A stretch of DNA of 64,000 bases from Aeromonas lacus (GTDB taxonomy: Bacteria > Pseudomonadota > Gammaproteobacteria > Enterobacterales > Aeromonadaceae). The notes under the pieces are model-generated. The model worked only from the letters and a program-made list of their open reading frames with translations, made no database searches and had not been told where the DNA came from. How positions within the stretch are numbered: position 1 is the first letter of the stretch; each line of letters starts with the position of its first letter. Below, piece after piece: positions 18,806-29,509 of this stretch. The stretch lies in NCBI RefSeq assembly GCF_000764665.1, contig NZ_JRGM01000180.1, positions 1-64,000 of the forward strand, given 5' to 3'. A program made the translations under genes and the position numbers.

Positions 18806-21800
18806 TCAGGGATGCTGGATGATCAGACTGTGGTTATCCAGCATGCTCTGCAGGATATCGTGGGACGAAGTACCGCTAAGATTCCAGCTGTTCAGATCCA
18901 CATCCTTCAGGGTGATCTGCTGAGTCACCTGACCACCGTTGGCCGAGGTCACCGAGAGATTCACATCGCTCAGGCCATTGCTGCCGGTCGTCACCGACGC
19001 CGAGAGGTTATTCAGCAGACTTTCGACGCTGGCTCCCGGGCCACCCCGCAACAGGTCGGCCAGATCGATCCGGTCCCCCTGTTCCGGATGGAAGTCGGTG
19101 ATGGTATCGACTGCGGGCTGCCCCTGACTTCCCTCATCCCCCTTCTGCCAGACAAAGAGATCGCTGCCGGCACCGCCGGTGAGGATATCGTTGCCCTGAC
19201 CACCAACCAGACGATCATCGCCGGAAGTGCCAAAGAGGATATCGTCATGCTCGGAACCCAACAGCTCATGACCGCTCTGGCTGTGGATAGTCAAGGTATC
19301 GAGTGGCGTGCTGATGGTGGAACCGCCGACACTCGACTCGGCGGAGATCCCCAGTACATGATCGCCATCGCTCAGGCCGTTGAAGTAGAGCGGAACCGAG
19401 TGATCTGCCGGGATCAGCCAGTCACCGTTGCTCTCCTGCTGTCCAACGGTCAGGCCATGTTCATCCTGCACCAGAGCGTTACCCAATCCGCTGATGCGAA
19501 TGGATAGCTCACCGGTTGCCGGATTGACCACGCTGGCCTGCAGACTCAGGGGCACCAGCGCCCCCTGCAGAGCATGAATCTCGTGCTGGGTCAGCGTCAG
19601 GTTCGGTATGTCCGGCTCGGGCGTGACATTGATGGTCACCTGATCGGTGTCGGTCAGAGAACCGCCCGCACCGCTGTTGCCCTGATCGGAGGTGGTGACG
19701 GTCAGGGTATCCTCTCCCCAGAAATCTTTGGCTGGTTCATAGTGCAGGCTGCTTGCCAGCAACTGGTTGAGATCGGCCAGCGACCCCACCAGGGTGATCT
19801 CGCTGGTACCCGCCCCCTGCACCATCACGGCGCCGGTTGCGCCCAGCAGGCTCAGCACACCATGCTCGACCCGCAGCACCATGGAGACAGGCGCGCTGCC
19901 AGCATCCACATCCTTCACGCTGATGCCGGCAAGGGAGAGCGAACCATCCTCTTTCACCGTCATGCTGCCCGGCAGCTGATTGACCGGCGCATCATTGACC
20001 GGCAGCACCTCGATGGGCACCACATCGGTGTCGCTGAGGGCTCCGCCGCTACCGGTATTGCCAAGATCATTGGTCACCATGGTGAGCTGATCCTGGCCAT
20101 TGAAGTCCTGTGCCCCCTGATAGGTGACCCCGCCCGCCAGCAGCGCATTGATGGCGGCAAGCGAGCCGCTCAGCACCAGCGAACCCGTGCCACTGCCAGT
20201 CACGGTCACACCGCTGCCGGCCGCCAGGGTCAAGGTGCCGTGACCCACCGAGAGGCGTACCTCGATGGGGCTGTTACCCGCATCCACATCTTTGACCTGC
20301 AAGCCATCAATGCGGTAAGGCATATCCTCTTCGGCCACCAGCGGCGCGGTGGGCAGAATGTTTTCGGGCGCGTCGTTGACCGCCTCTATAGTGACATCGA
20401 TGCTGCCCTTCACCTCGGGCCCCAGCGCGCCGTTGTCCAGACTCTGGGCGATCACCTCGAGTTTCAGGGTACCGTTAACGTCGTTGGTCACCAGCACCAG
20501 ATCCGCCAGGTTGCCACCCACAGTGGTCACCTGCCAATCACCGTTTGGCAATCTGACTACCTGACCGGCCACTCCGTCCGGCAGCTCAATGGATGCCCCC
20601 TCCGGCACGTTGCGGATGGTCACCCGCACCTGCTCGGCGCCATTTTCATGTACATTGCTCGCGCTCCCGCCGGTGGCGTGGGTGTCGCGGGTCTCCAGCC
20701 CCAGATTGAGCAGGATCCTGTCGCCCTCTACCCCGTTGGCGTTGGGCACCAGATCGCTGATAAGCGCATCCCCCACCGGATTGACGGTCACGGTGAAGCT
20801 GCCGCTGGTTTCAAGGGGAATCGTGAGTCCCTTATCGAGGGTAAAGGCGCTGAGTGACAGATCCACGTTGCCGCTGAAATCGGCCGGCGGGATCAGAGTC
20901 AGCTTGGCAAAATCGGTGCCTACCGGGATCTGCCAGACACCGCCGCCATTGTTGACGGCAGGGGCCGAGAGGGTAAAACCATCCGGTACCCCCTTGATCT
21001 GCAACGCCACTATCTTCTCGGAACCGTCGTTATCGATGAGAGCGGCACCAAAGCCAGCCAGACTGATGGCACCATCTTCGTTGCCCGATACATCGTGCAG
21101 CGTGAGCGCAGCCGGATCGTTGACCGGTCTCACCTCAAAACCGACCTGCCCGCTCCAGCTGCCGCTGTCGGTCACCTGCTGACCACCGACCAACGCGGTA
21201 TCGACGATATCGACCTTGATGTCGAGCGGTACCTGACCGCTGAAGTGCTCTTTGGGCACAAACACCAAGTCCTTGAGGGCCGCCACATCGTTGACCACCA
21301 AGGTGTTGACCGGCTTGCCGCTGCTATCGAGGAAGTAACCATATTTCGCATCCACCGTGATGGTGACCCGCTCAACGGTTTCGAGACCGCCGCCCGCGAT
21401 GGAGGGGCTGATATCGGCCAGTTTCACCGAGAGATCGAGGTGGATCTCGCTATCTTCCAGATTGTCCGGCTGCCCGTCATGGTTGGTGTCCAGCACGGTC
21501 AGCGTCAGTTCCGGATGCTCGCCACGACCGCCATTCACATCAACCACGGGGGCCACATCGACCCGTACCGTGCTGCTGTCGACCTTGATGTCGCCACTGG
21601 CAGTATCCGTGTTGACCACCTTCACCTCGATATTGAGCGAGCCGGCAAAGTCTTGCGGCAAGCCGAGGGTCAGCCCCTCCAGCCCCGCCAGTGACGGCGG
21701 CACCTTGATCACATACTCACCGGTCGAGATGTTGTACTCGGCCCCGCTGATGGTGACGCCCGCCGGCAACCCCTTGAGGACTATGGTCACCTCGTCGCTG

Positions 21801-24800
21801 GCCTGATCGGCGGCGCCGATATGGATCACACCTTTGAGCTGCTGACCAAAGTCAACCCGGATATCCTCCTTGCCCACCAGCACCGCGTTGTCGTCGATAT
21901 CGACGGTCGCCGCAGCTTCCTTGTTGGTCGTCGGCGTCGCCTCGAAGGTCGCCTCCGTGTTCAGACTCACCTTGACATGGGCACTGGCATCGCCATCGTC
22001 ACCCCGGTCGATCACCATGGCATCGATGCGGATCGGTTGAACCTTGCCGACAAACCCGTCCGGCGCATGCAGCTTGAAGCTGCCGAGGTTGCCCGCCGGT
22101 ACGATCCAGCTGCCGTTACCGTTGTTGATACCGCCAATCACCACAAACTGATCGCCTGCGCCACCGTTCAACACAGGCAGGTTAATCACCAGATAGTCGA
22201 TCTCCTCCACGCTGGAGGGATCGAGGTCGGTAAAGAGGAAACGCCCTGCCAGATCGATATCGGCACCGCCCTGCCCCACGAGTGCGCCGTCGGTCTGGGT
22301 CAGCACGCCATCAGGCTCCACTACCGCCTGAATATCGACATGCAGATTGCCATCGATCACCTTCTCGGCCACAGCCCCCGAATCCACATCATGCTGGGTC
22401 ACGGTGACGTGGCTCTGGATAGTTGTATCCAGATCGCTATCCTCCGGCGCCTTCACTAGCAGCTGGCCCCCGTTAAGCAAGCTGTCGAGCTGGGCGGCCG
22501 TCAGGGTGACCTTGCCACCCACCACGGTCAGCTGGCTCTCCACGCCGCCGACTCGCAGCCAGATCTGGTAGCCAGCCTCCACCCCGGAGAGACTCAGCGC
22601 CGTGACCTTTTCGGCACCGTCAGTGAGGGTCGGATGCCAGTCCAGCACGGTGAACTGATCTTCCAGGCCGTGGCTGGTCTTGCTGTAGTCGGTGGCATCG
22701 ATCTCCGGCTCCACCTTGATATGCAGCGGCACCTCGAAGCTCTTGCTGTCGCCGTCGTTCTCGGTGACCACCACCTTGGCGACAAGATGCAGATCCGCCG
22801 TGCTGTTGTGGGGTGGCTGGATAAGCAGATTGCCAAAATCGGAGACATTGACCTGATAGGTCGGTCTGCCGCTGGCATCGAGTCCGGCAAAAGTGAGGGT
22901 CAGCTCCTTGCCGCTGGCATCAAAAACCTTTGCCCCTTCCGGTAGCCCTTGCAGCACCACGTTGAGGCTCTCCGAGGTGTCGTGCGGGGTATCGACCCAC
23001 TCGCCCGAGGTGAGGGTAAAGTTGAGCGGCGCCCGCCCATCTTCACCCACTGTGATGGCATAACCTGTCCCTTCGGCCTCCCAGCCGGTATTGCCAAGCT
23101 CGAAGTGAGGCTGATCCACCACCCCCACCAGATCCACATGAATGGTCTGGGAGCCGGTCTCCTTCTCGTTCACCACGGTATGGGTCTGGCCATTGGCATC
23201 GGTCAGGGTGGCACTGTCCTTCACTACCCCTTTGATGGTCAGATCGAAATCAACGTTGCTGTTTTTGGGCGGCAGCAGCTTGAGCTCATTGATACGCTCA
23301 AAGGGCACTTCGTAATACCCGGCAGCATTCTGGCTGACGGCAACGCCTCCCAGCAGCAGCGTCGCCCCGGCGGGCAGGCCGCTGATGCGCACAAAGAGCT
23401 GCTCGGAGCCATCGGTAGTGTCACCCAGATGGGCCAGGCCAATCTTGCTGCCCAGATCGAGCAAGGTATCCTCTTTGCCCTGAATATCGCGCACGGTGAG
23501 TTTGGCCTCATCCGCCTGCGGATTGACGTTGATCACCAGCTCAATCTTGTCTCCCTGCGCCGTACCCTGACCCGGAGCGATCGGGTTCTGCTCCGTGCTG
23601 ATCGGGGTCACCGAGAGCTTGATGTCACCGCTGAAATCCTTGGCCGGGACGACGGTTACCTTGTTGATGTCGCCACCAGCTACCGTATAGAGGCCGTTTG
23701 CCCCCGGGGTCAGCACCTTGCCGTTAAGGGTCAGACTCCCCTGACCCGCCTCCCACTTGATCTGGTAGCTCAGGGTCTCGGAGCCATCCGTATCGGTAAG
23801 GCCCGCCTTCACATTCAGAGCGATGCCGCTGCTGTCCTCACTGGTGGTGTAGTGCTGGTGCGTGCTGCCCACATCCCACAGGGGTTTGTCGGCAATACCT
23901 TGCACAGTGATGTCCAGATTGCCGGTGAGCACCGGGGGCTTGCTCCCCTCGGTGACGCCCACCTGCAACTGCACCGGGAAGCGCAGCGGATTGCCTCCGT
24001 TGTTGTAGCTCGAGTAGTCGTGGTTAGGCACGAAGGTGACGCCGGTGAGCTGGAACTTGTCGTTGGTGTTGGCCACCGCCACCATGGCCGCAGGCGGCAC
24101 CTCATACCAGGTCTTGCCACCCTGGGTGATGGTGGTCAGCGCGACACCGTTGAAATAGAAGGTCCCCTGGGCATTGGCAGGTGCCTGGATAAGCAGCTGC
24201 TCCACATGTTCGCCCCGATCGAAATCCCCCACATCCAGGTTCATGGTGATGGGGATCCCCTGACCCGGATCGGTTGCACCGGCATCCTCCAGACCGGTGA
24301 CCTCGCTCACGCTGAGCATGCCATCCTCGTCCCGGATGGTCAGGGTCAGAACCCCATCATCGGTATCCCCGTCACCGTCCACCAGGTGGAACTCAATCTG
24401 CTGTACCAGGGTGCTGTTGCTGTGATCGATACCCGACTTGGCAGTGAAGCTGTAGTTACCCTCGGCATTGATAACCAGAGTGCCGATGACTTGTCCTGTG
24501 CCATCTGTTACCGAGATGGTGGTATTGCCCGTTGCGGCGATGGGGTGCTCGGTGCCATTGATGGTGACCGATTTCACTACCGCATCGTCCGCCCCCTCAC
24601 TGGCGGTGGCCAGCAGATCGCCGGTCACTTTCGCTCCTTCATTCAGGGTCTTGTTCGCATCCACGGCCACGGGCACATCATCCTGCACGCTCACATGACC
24701 AATCACTTCGGCACTGAGGTCTCCGTCACTGTCCCGTGCCTGTAACGGCAGCTGGATATCCAGCAGATCCTTGCCCTGAGCACTGTGATCCAGATTGCCG

Positions 24801-27800
24801 ATAAGCTCGAAGGTGTAGCGACCGGAGACATCCAAAGTCAGCTTGAAGATGAGCTTGCCTGCGCTGTCCTTGCCAAGATACACACCGGGCTGGCTATCGG
24901 CGCCAATGGTGACGACCTTCCCCCCTGACTTGAGGGTGTTGAGGGCGTTGAAGCGAGCCACATCCAGTTGCAGCGAAGCCACCCGGTCACTCCCGGCGGC
25001 GATCGTCACCTGGCCGATGGCAACCTCTCCCGAGCCTGACGGGCTAGAGCCGCCATGCTGGCCATTGCCCCCGTTGAGATCCGACTCCTTGACGGTGACC
25101 CCCTCGATAGAGGTGATCACGGGATTGTCAGCATCGGTGATTACGGCGGTGGTACTGCCAGTCGTCACACTGCCGTCGCTGTCGGTCACCTTGATTGGCA
25201 AGGTCAGGTTGAGTTTGTCATCCGCCCCGTGATCCAGGTTGGTATGCACCGTCACCTGATAACCTATCTCCGCGCTAGTGTGAGCGGCAATGCTGGCTGG
25301 CACAGTGGGGATGGACACCGTCATCACCACCAGACCAGAGCTGGTCACTGCCTGGAAGGTGTGACCATCCGTGCCAACCGCTTTCCAAGTCAAGGCCTCG
25401 CCATTGTGGGTAATGGGTTTGCCGCTGGCATCAATGACCTGACCGAAGAGCGTCAGTCGCACATCGGTCACCGGATCCGAGTCAGCCTTGATGGTGATCT
25501 TGCCGCTCGCCTGCTGGTCATCAGTGGTCGAGTTAGCTCCATCGAAACGCCCTTCGCTTAAGGTGACGCCCGTCAGGGTGAGGGTCGGTTTATTCCCTTC
25601 CCCAATCTGGATATTAAGGGTTCCGCTGGTGCTGTCGTTGTTGCCGCCCGCTTTGTCGTAGTCGTTGACGATCACCTTGATGGGCAGCTCGGTCACGGCC
25701 TGCGCGCCCTGATGGATCCCCTGATAGAGAGTTACCTGATAGTCAAAACCGTTCTTGCCCGCCTGATCGAGCGTGCCAACCAGCCGCACCTCAAACACCT
25801 CGACTCGCTGGCCATCGACCATCACATAGCCCTTGAGTAGCTGGCTGCCTGGGATCAGCGGGTCACCATCCACCAGCTGGTACTGCAGCGGCTGACCGAG
25901 TGCGGTGAGTGCCGGTTGCTGGCTGCCATCGGCAAAGGCCACCTCGACCACCCGATCCGACCCGGCTTGCACATCGAAGTGACCGGTTTGACTCAGGCTG
26001 TTGCTGCCGGTGAGGTTCCCCTCATCCAGAGACACGCCTTTGCCCGGGATAAAGCTCGGCGCCTTGCCATCCGCGATGGTGAGCGGCAGCGTGGTACCGA
26101 TGCGATCGCCATCCTTGTCGGCCATGGTGACCGCCAGCGGCAGATTGAGGGATTCGCTGCCCTTATGATCCAACTCGCCGCTCAAGGTGACCTTGGCGGT
26201 GACGCTCCAGTTACCCTGGTTGTCGACCAAGCTCAGCTCGGCGCGCAGGATCTCGCGACCATCTGCCGTGGTGCCCACCAGCTGGCCGTTGGCATCGAGG
26301 GAAAAACTGATCGGGCTGCCATGGCTGGTGAGCCCGGTCAGGGTGCTCTGGATGGTGGCGATATCAAAACCGAGAGATGCGGGATCAAGCCCATCGCTGC
26401 CGTGGGTCACCGTGAAACTCATGTTGCTGACCGCAGCGGCCTCCCCTTGCGCCATCTCGGTGATGGCAGTGCCGCTGACGGCAGAGATAGTCGGGTTGGC
26501 GCCATCACCTACCGCCACGGTAATAGTAGAGGAGACCTTGTCGCCATCGCTGTCGAGCAGGGTAAAGCCCGCCTTGAGCAGGCTGTCGGCACTGCCCTGA
26601 TCCAGCGGCTGATGGAGGGTAAAGCTGTACTTGCCATCGTTGCCGAGGGTCAGCTCAAACACCAGTTTGCCATCGGGGGTACGCCCCTCGATAAGGTGGT
26701 CAGCCACCGTGATGGTCACGGCCTGCTTGCCCGAGGTGAACCCTTGCAGCCCCGGCTGGTTGGCATCGAAGGTGATGCTGGCCAGCGGATCGCTGCCTGC
26801 GGTGATAGTCAGATCACCGTTAAGAGTCTGGCCCTGCTGCCAGTTGCTATCTTCGGTGAGAGTGAGGGAGACAGGATTAACCTGCGGCAAGGCACCATCG
26901 GTAATGGTGATATTGAGGGTGCCGAGGTTGCTCTTGTCCCCGTCAAAATCTGAACCCTGTACCTTCAGGCCAAGGTTGAGGCTGTTGGTCGCCACCGGTT
27001 CGTCAAACACGCCGGTCAGGGAGACGCTGTATTTGCCATCCAGCCCGATGGCGACGGTAAGGATCGTATTGCCCTGCCAATCCTTGACGATCAGCTGGTT
27101 GCCCTGCACCTCATAACTGGTGGGCTGCCCCTGGCTGGTGAGCCCCGCCAACGCTGGTTGGCTCGCCTCAAAGGTGAGAGAGACCAGACGATCGCTTCCC
27201 ACCGTTACCGGCAGTTGACCATCAATGCTCTGGTTGCCACCCTCCTGCAGCGAAACGCCTTTGTCGAGACCAAGCGAAGGATCACTGCCATCGTTGATGG
27301 TCAGGGTCAGGTCGGCACTGGTGGTGTCGCCATCGATCTCTTTGACACTCACCTGCAACCCCAACGAGAGGCTGTCGCTACCCTGATGATCGAGCGGGCC
27401 GATGAGGGTGATCACCACCCGACCGCCCACATCGCTCCCCTGCTGTTCGGCCAGCAGTTGGGCACGCAATACCTCTACCCGCTGACCATTACCATCGAGG
27501 TAGTAGCCCAGCAGGGTACGATCATCGGTAAATTCGAAGGTAAGCGGATGGCCATCGCTGGCAAGACCCGAGCCGTTGAGGGTAGCCAGGGTGCCACTCT
27601 GATTGCTGAACACCAGCGAATCCACCAGCAAAGGATCGGCAGTGTGCTTGACCACAAAGCTGCTCTCCCCGACTACGGCGGCACCGTTGGTAAAGGCATC
27701 TTCGGTCAGGGTAATGGGCGGGAGATCAAAGTCAAAGCTGGGCGGATTGCTGTCCACCAGATTGATCACCAGCGGTGCCTTGACCAGATCACCGTCGCTG

Positions 27801-29509
27801 TCGCGGTATTCGAGGTTGAACGGCAGACGCAGGGTATCCTGGCTGTGATCCAGACTCTGACTCCAGACAATGCGATAGCTGCCGTCATTGTTGAGGGTCA
27901 GGGTGAAGACTGTCGCCCCACCGGCACTGGCTGTCAGGGTCTGCCCATTAATGGCGTAGCCAAGCGGCACGCCATGGCTGACGAGCCCCAGCCCCTCCAA
28001 TGCACTCTGGTCAGCGGCGAAGGTGACCTGCAGATTGCCATCGATGCCAGCACCGGTATTGAGGCTGCCGGTCGCCGTAACAGGGCCATTGACCAGCCCG
28101 CTTTCAGATAGCGTGAGCGTCTCGCTCTGGCCGATCAGCGGCGCACCGTCCAAGGCCGAATTACCCGCCAGATCGGTGACACTGGCACGCACTTCGAAAG
28201 ATTGCGTGATGCCGGAGAGATCAAGACCTGATACCTGCCAGCGGCCATCTGCGCCCACCACTGCGGAGGTGGTCAGCAGGATCTGTCCATCGCTGCCAAG
28301 CAGGGTGATGGTCACCTTCTGTCCCGGCTCGACGTTGGCGGTGGTACCGCTCAGGGTGGCATTGTCACTGCCAAAAAGTTCCACCGCATAGAGATCATCG
28401 ATATCGATAGCGGCCTGGGTATCGACCTCAATAGTGAGGGTATCGCTGGCGCGGTTGCCGGCAATATCCACCGAGTCGACCCTGAAATCATAAGCTCCGT
28501 CTGCCAGCGTATCGGGCAGCTGATATTGCCAGTTGCCATTGCCATCGACGGTCAGCACGGCGAGCACGCTGCCACCAAGGGAGAGGGTGACTGTGGCACC
28601 GGGCTCCCCCTTGCCCTGCAGCAGCGGGGTATTGTCGCGGGTCAGATCATCGCTCTGGCTGGCGCCGGTGTCGCTCTCATCGGCGAGATCCAGGGTAATA
28701 GTGGTGATGGTATCGAGCAGGGTCTGGCCCAGATCACTGGCTCGGTTGCCAGCAGCATCCTGGGTATCGGCCTGAATGGTGAGGGGGCCATCCACCAGTT
28801 TTCCGGTGACGTCGCCAAAATTGGCCTCCCAGACCAGACCAGGCAGCACCACCGTGGTGACGGTAAGTCGGTTGCCCGCCTGGTCAATCAGGGTCACGGT
28901 GACCGGCTGACCGACCTCCACATCGAGCACGGTACCGCGGATGATGACGCCAGCAGCTTCGTCAGCGTTGATGATGTTGTCGCGGGTCTGCGGCTCTGTG
29001 ATGGTGATGGCAGCAAAGAAGTCGCGCTCTTCAGCAAACAACAGCTCATCACCCACAGGTTGCACGGCATAATCGGTATCAAACCCGGCCTCGGCCAGGG
29101 TGGCGTCATTGGTGCGATCGACCACCACAAAACCACCGGAGCTGGAACCAGCAACGCCACCGATATTGCCGGCAGCCGGCGCCGCATTGCCTGCGGCGGT
29201 CTCGGCAAAGAGTTTGGTCGGGTCAACCCCCTGGCGAATGGCCTCCTGCAGGGAAGCCAGCTCCTGATCAGGCTGCGCCTCACTGCCATCGGCCGGAACA
29301 GGATTGGCCGGTTCAGGTTGTTGTCCGGTTGGCTGCGCATCGGCATCAGCCAGTGCAAACTGCCCCCCCTGCGCGGCTTGCAGCCGATCGCCGGGATGGA
29401 GCTCCATCCCCACGGTTGCTCGTACGACAGCTCCATCTGCACTGATGACAAACACGGAGCCCTCTATGCGGGTCACCACCGTGGACTTTTCAATTTGCAA
29501 CTCAGCCAT
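18806..29509 (-). CDS. giant LapA-like RTX adhesin, type I secreted
   Basis: One uninterrupted gene encodes 3567 residues. Residues 1-110 form a LapA-type retention module ending in TAAG (104-107), the dialanine motif cut by LapG-type proteases. About three bacterial Ig-like repeats follow (160-460), then nine repeats of the T1SS-143 kind (about 460-1725) whose ends read ITDGALP, VGDGANP, IADGKAP and similar. About ten further beta-sandwich repeats, many starting GxED, reach about 2980, then two cadherin-like repeats starting NDAP (to about 3270). Near 3412-3450 are RTX calcium-binding nonapeptides (GSEHDDILF, GGQGNDILTGGAGSD), then a VCA0849-type C-terminal secretion region. A GGAGG ribosome site precedes ATG 29509. 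The predicted role is surface-tethered attachment and biofilm formation. No T1SS, lapD or lapG gene is in the window. Confidence 0.9.
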   Translation of the reverse strand: MAELQIEKSTVVTRIEGSVFVISADGAVVRATVGMELHPGDRLQAAQGGQFALADADAQPTGQQPEPANPVPADGSEAQPDQELASLQEAIRQGVDPTKLFAETAAGNAAPAAGNIGGVAGSSSGGFVVVDRTNDATLAEAGFDTDYAVQPVGDELLFAEERDFFAAITITEPQTRDNIINADEAAGVIIRGTVLDVEVGQPVTVTLIDQAGNRLTVTTVVLPGLVWEANFGDVTGKLVDGPLTIQADTQDAAGNRASDLGQTLLDTITTITLDLADESDTGASQSDDLTRDNTPLLQGKGEPGATVTLSLGGSVLAVLTVDGNGNWQYQLPDTLADGAYDFRVDSVDIAGNRASDTLTIEVDTQAAIDIDDLYAVELFGSDNATLSGTTANVEPGQKVTITLLGSDGQILLTTSAVVGADGRWQVSGLDLSGITQSFEVRASVTDLAGNSALDGAPLIGQSETLTLSESGLVNGPVTATGSLNTGAGIDGNLQVTFAADQSALEGLGLVSHGVPLGYAINGQTLTASAGGATVFTLTLNNDGSYRIVWSQSLDHSQDTLRLPFNLEYRDSDGDLVKAPLVINLVDSNPPSFDFDLPPITLTEDAFTNGAAVVGESSFVVKHTADPLLVDSLVFSNQSGTLATLNGSGLASDGHPLTFEFTDDRTLLGYYLDGNGQRVEVLRAQLLAEQQGSDVGGRVVITLIGPLDHQGSDSLSLGLQVSVKEIDGDTTSADLTLTINDGSDPSLGLDKGVSLQEGGNQSIDGQLPVTVGSDRLVSLTFEASQPALAGLTSQGQPTSYEVQGNQLIVKDWQGNTILTVAIGLDGKYSVSLTGVFDEPVATNSLNLGLKVQGSDFDGDKSNLGTLNITITDGALPQVNPVSLTLTEDSNWQQGQTLNGDLTITAGSDPLASITFDANQPGLQGFTSGKQAVTITVADHLIEGRTPDGKLVFELTLGNDGKYSFTLHQPLDQGSADSLLKAGFTLLDSDGDKVSSTITVAVGDGANPTISAVSGTAITEMAQGEAAAVSNMSFTVTHGSDGLDPASLGFDIATIQSTLTGLTSHGSPISFSLDANGQLVGTTADGREILRAELSLVDNQGNWSVTAKVTLSGELDHKGSESLNLPLAVTMADKDGDRIGTTLPLTIADGKAPSFIPGKGVSLDEGNLTGSNSLSQTGHFDVQAGSDRVVEVAFADGSQQPALTALGQPLQYQLVDGDPLIPGSQLLKGYVMVDGQRVEVFEVRLVGTLDQAGKNGFDYQVTLYQGIHQGAQAVTELPIKVIVNDYDKAGGNNDSTSGTLNIQIGEGNKPTLTLTGVTLSEGRFDGANSTTDDQQASGKITIKADSDPVTDVRLTLFGQVIDASGKPITHNGEALTWKAVGTDGHTFQAVTSSGLVVMTVSIPTVPASIAAHTSAEIGYQVTVHTNLDHGADDKLNLTLPIKVTDSDGSVTTGSTTAVITDADNPVITSIEGVTVKESDLNGGNGQHGGSSPSGSGEVAIGQVTIAAGSDRVASLQLDVARFNALNTLKSGGKVVTIGADSQPGVYLGKDSAGKLIFKLTLDVSGRYTFELIGNLDHSAQGKDLLDIQLPLQARDSDGDLSAEVIGHVSVQDDVPVAVDANKTLNEGAKVTGDLLATASEGADDAVVKSVTINGTEHPIAATGNTTISVTDGTGQVIGTLVINAEGNYSFTAKSGIDHSNSTLVQQIEFHLVDGDGDTDDGVLTLTIRDEDGMLSVSEVTGLEDAGATDPGQGIPITMNLDVGDFDRGEHVEQLLIQAPANAQGTFYFNGVALTTITQGGKTWYEVPPAAMVAVANTNDKFQLTGVTFVPNHDYSSYNNGGNPLRFPVQLQVGVTEGSKPPVLTGNLDITVQGIADKPLWDVGSTHQHYTTSEDSSGIALNVKAGLTDTDGSETLSYQIKWEAGQGSLTLNGKVLTPGANGLYTVAGGDINKVTVVPAKDFSGDIKLSVTPISTEQNPIAPGQGTAQGDKIELVINVNPQADEAKLTVRDIQGKEDTLLDLGSKIGLAHLGDTTDGSEQLFVRISGLPAGATLLLGGVAVSQNAAGYYEVPFERINELKLLPPKNSNVDFDLTIKGVVKDSATLTDANGQTHTVVNEKETGSQTIHVDLVGVVDQPHFELGNTGWEAEGTGYAITVGEDGRAPLNFTLTSGEWVDTPHDTSESLNVVLQGLPEGAKVFDASGKELTLTFAGLDASGRPTYQVNVSDFGNLLIQPPHNSTADLHLVAKVVVTENDGDSKSFEVPLHIKVEPEIDATDYSKTSHGLEDQFTVLDWHPTLTDGAEKVTALSLSGVEAGYQIWLRVGGVESQLTVVGGKVTLTAAQLDSLLNGGQLLVKAPEDSDLDTTIQSHVTVTQHDVDSGAVAEKVIDGNLHVDIQAVVEPDGVLTQTDGALVGQGGADIDLAGRFLFTDLDPSSVEEIDYLVINLPVLNGGAGDQFVVIGGINNGNGSWIVPAGNLGSFKLHAPDGFVGKVQPIRIDAMVIDRGDDGDASAHVKVSLNTEATFEATPTTNKEAAATVDIDDNAVLVGKEDIRVDFGQQLKGVIHIGAADQASDEVTIVLKGLPAGVTISGAEYNISTGEYVIKVPPSLAGLEGLTLGLPQDFAGSLNIEVKVVNTDTASGDIKVDSSTVRVDVAPVVDVNGGRGEHPELTLTVLDTNHDGQPDNLEDSEIHLDLSVKLADISPSIAGGGLETVERVTITVDAKYGYFLDSSGKPVNTLVVNDVAALKDLVFVPKEHFSGQVPLDIKVDIVDTALVGGQQVTDSGSWSGQVGFEVRPVNDPAALTLHDVSGNEDGAISLAGFGAALIDNDGSEKIVALQIKGVPDGFTLSAPAVNNGGGVWQIPVGTDFAKLTLIPPADFSGNVDLSLSAFTLDKGLTIPLETSGSFTVTVNPVGDALISDLVPNANGVEGDRILLNLGLETRDTHATGGSASNVHENGAEQVRVTIRNVPEGASIELPDGVAGQVVRLPNGDWQVTTVGGNLADLVLVTNDVNGTLKLEVIAQSLDNGALGPEVKGSIDVTIEAVNDAPENILPTAPLVAEEDMPYRIDGLQVKDVDAGNSPIEVRLSVGHGTLTLAAGSGVTVTGSGTGSLVLSGSLAAINALLAGGVTYQGAQDFNGQDQLTMVTNDLGNTGSGGALSDTDVVPIEVLPVNDAPVNQLPGSMTVKEDGSLSLAGISVKDVDAGSAPVSMVLRVEHGVLSLLGATGAVMVQGAGTSEITLVGSLADLNQLLASSLHYEPAKDFWGEDTLTVTTSDQGNSGAGGSLTDTDQVTINVTPEPDIPNLTLTQHEIHALQGALVPLSLQASVVNPATGELSIRISGLGNALVQDEHGLTVGQQESNGDWLIPADHSVPLYFNGLSDGDHVLGISAESSVGGSTISTPLDTLTIHSQSGHELLGSEHDDILFGTSGDDRLVGGQGNDILTGGAGSDLFVWQKGDEGSQGQPAVDTITDFHPEQGDRIDLADLLRGGPGASVESLLNNLSASVTTGSNGLSDVNLSVTSANGGQVTQQITLKDVDLNSWNLSGTSSHDILQSMLDNHSLIIQHP

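Noticed and set aside
19574-28111. Long open frames on the plus strand within the adhesin gene (up to about 600 codons)
   Set aside because: They are antisense to a continuous 3567-codon gene with clear domain structure. The repeats and GC-rich third positions keep the opposite strand open; the translated products are low-complexity H/Q/G/R-rich and have no recognisable family.
18806-29509. Possible CRISPR or DNA-level tandem repeats in the repetitive region
   Set aside because: The repetition is at protein level with diverged sequence; no evenly spaced identical short DNA repeats were seen.
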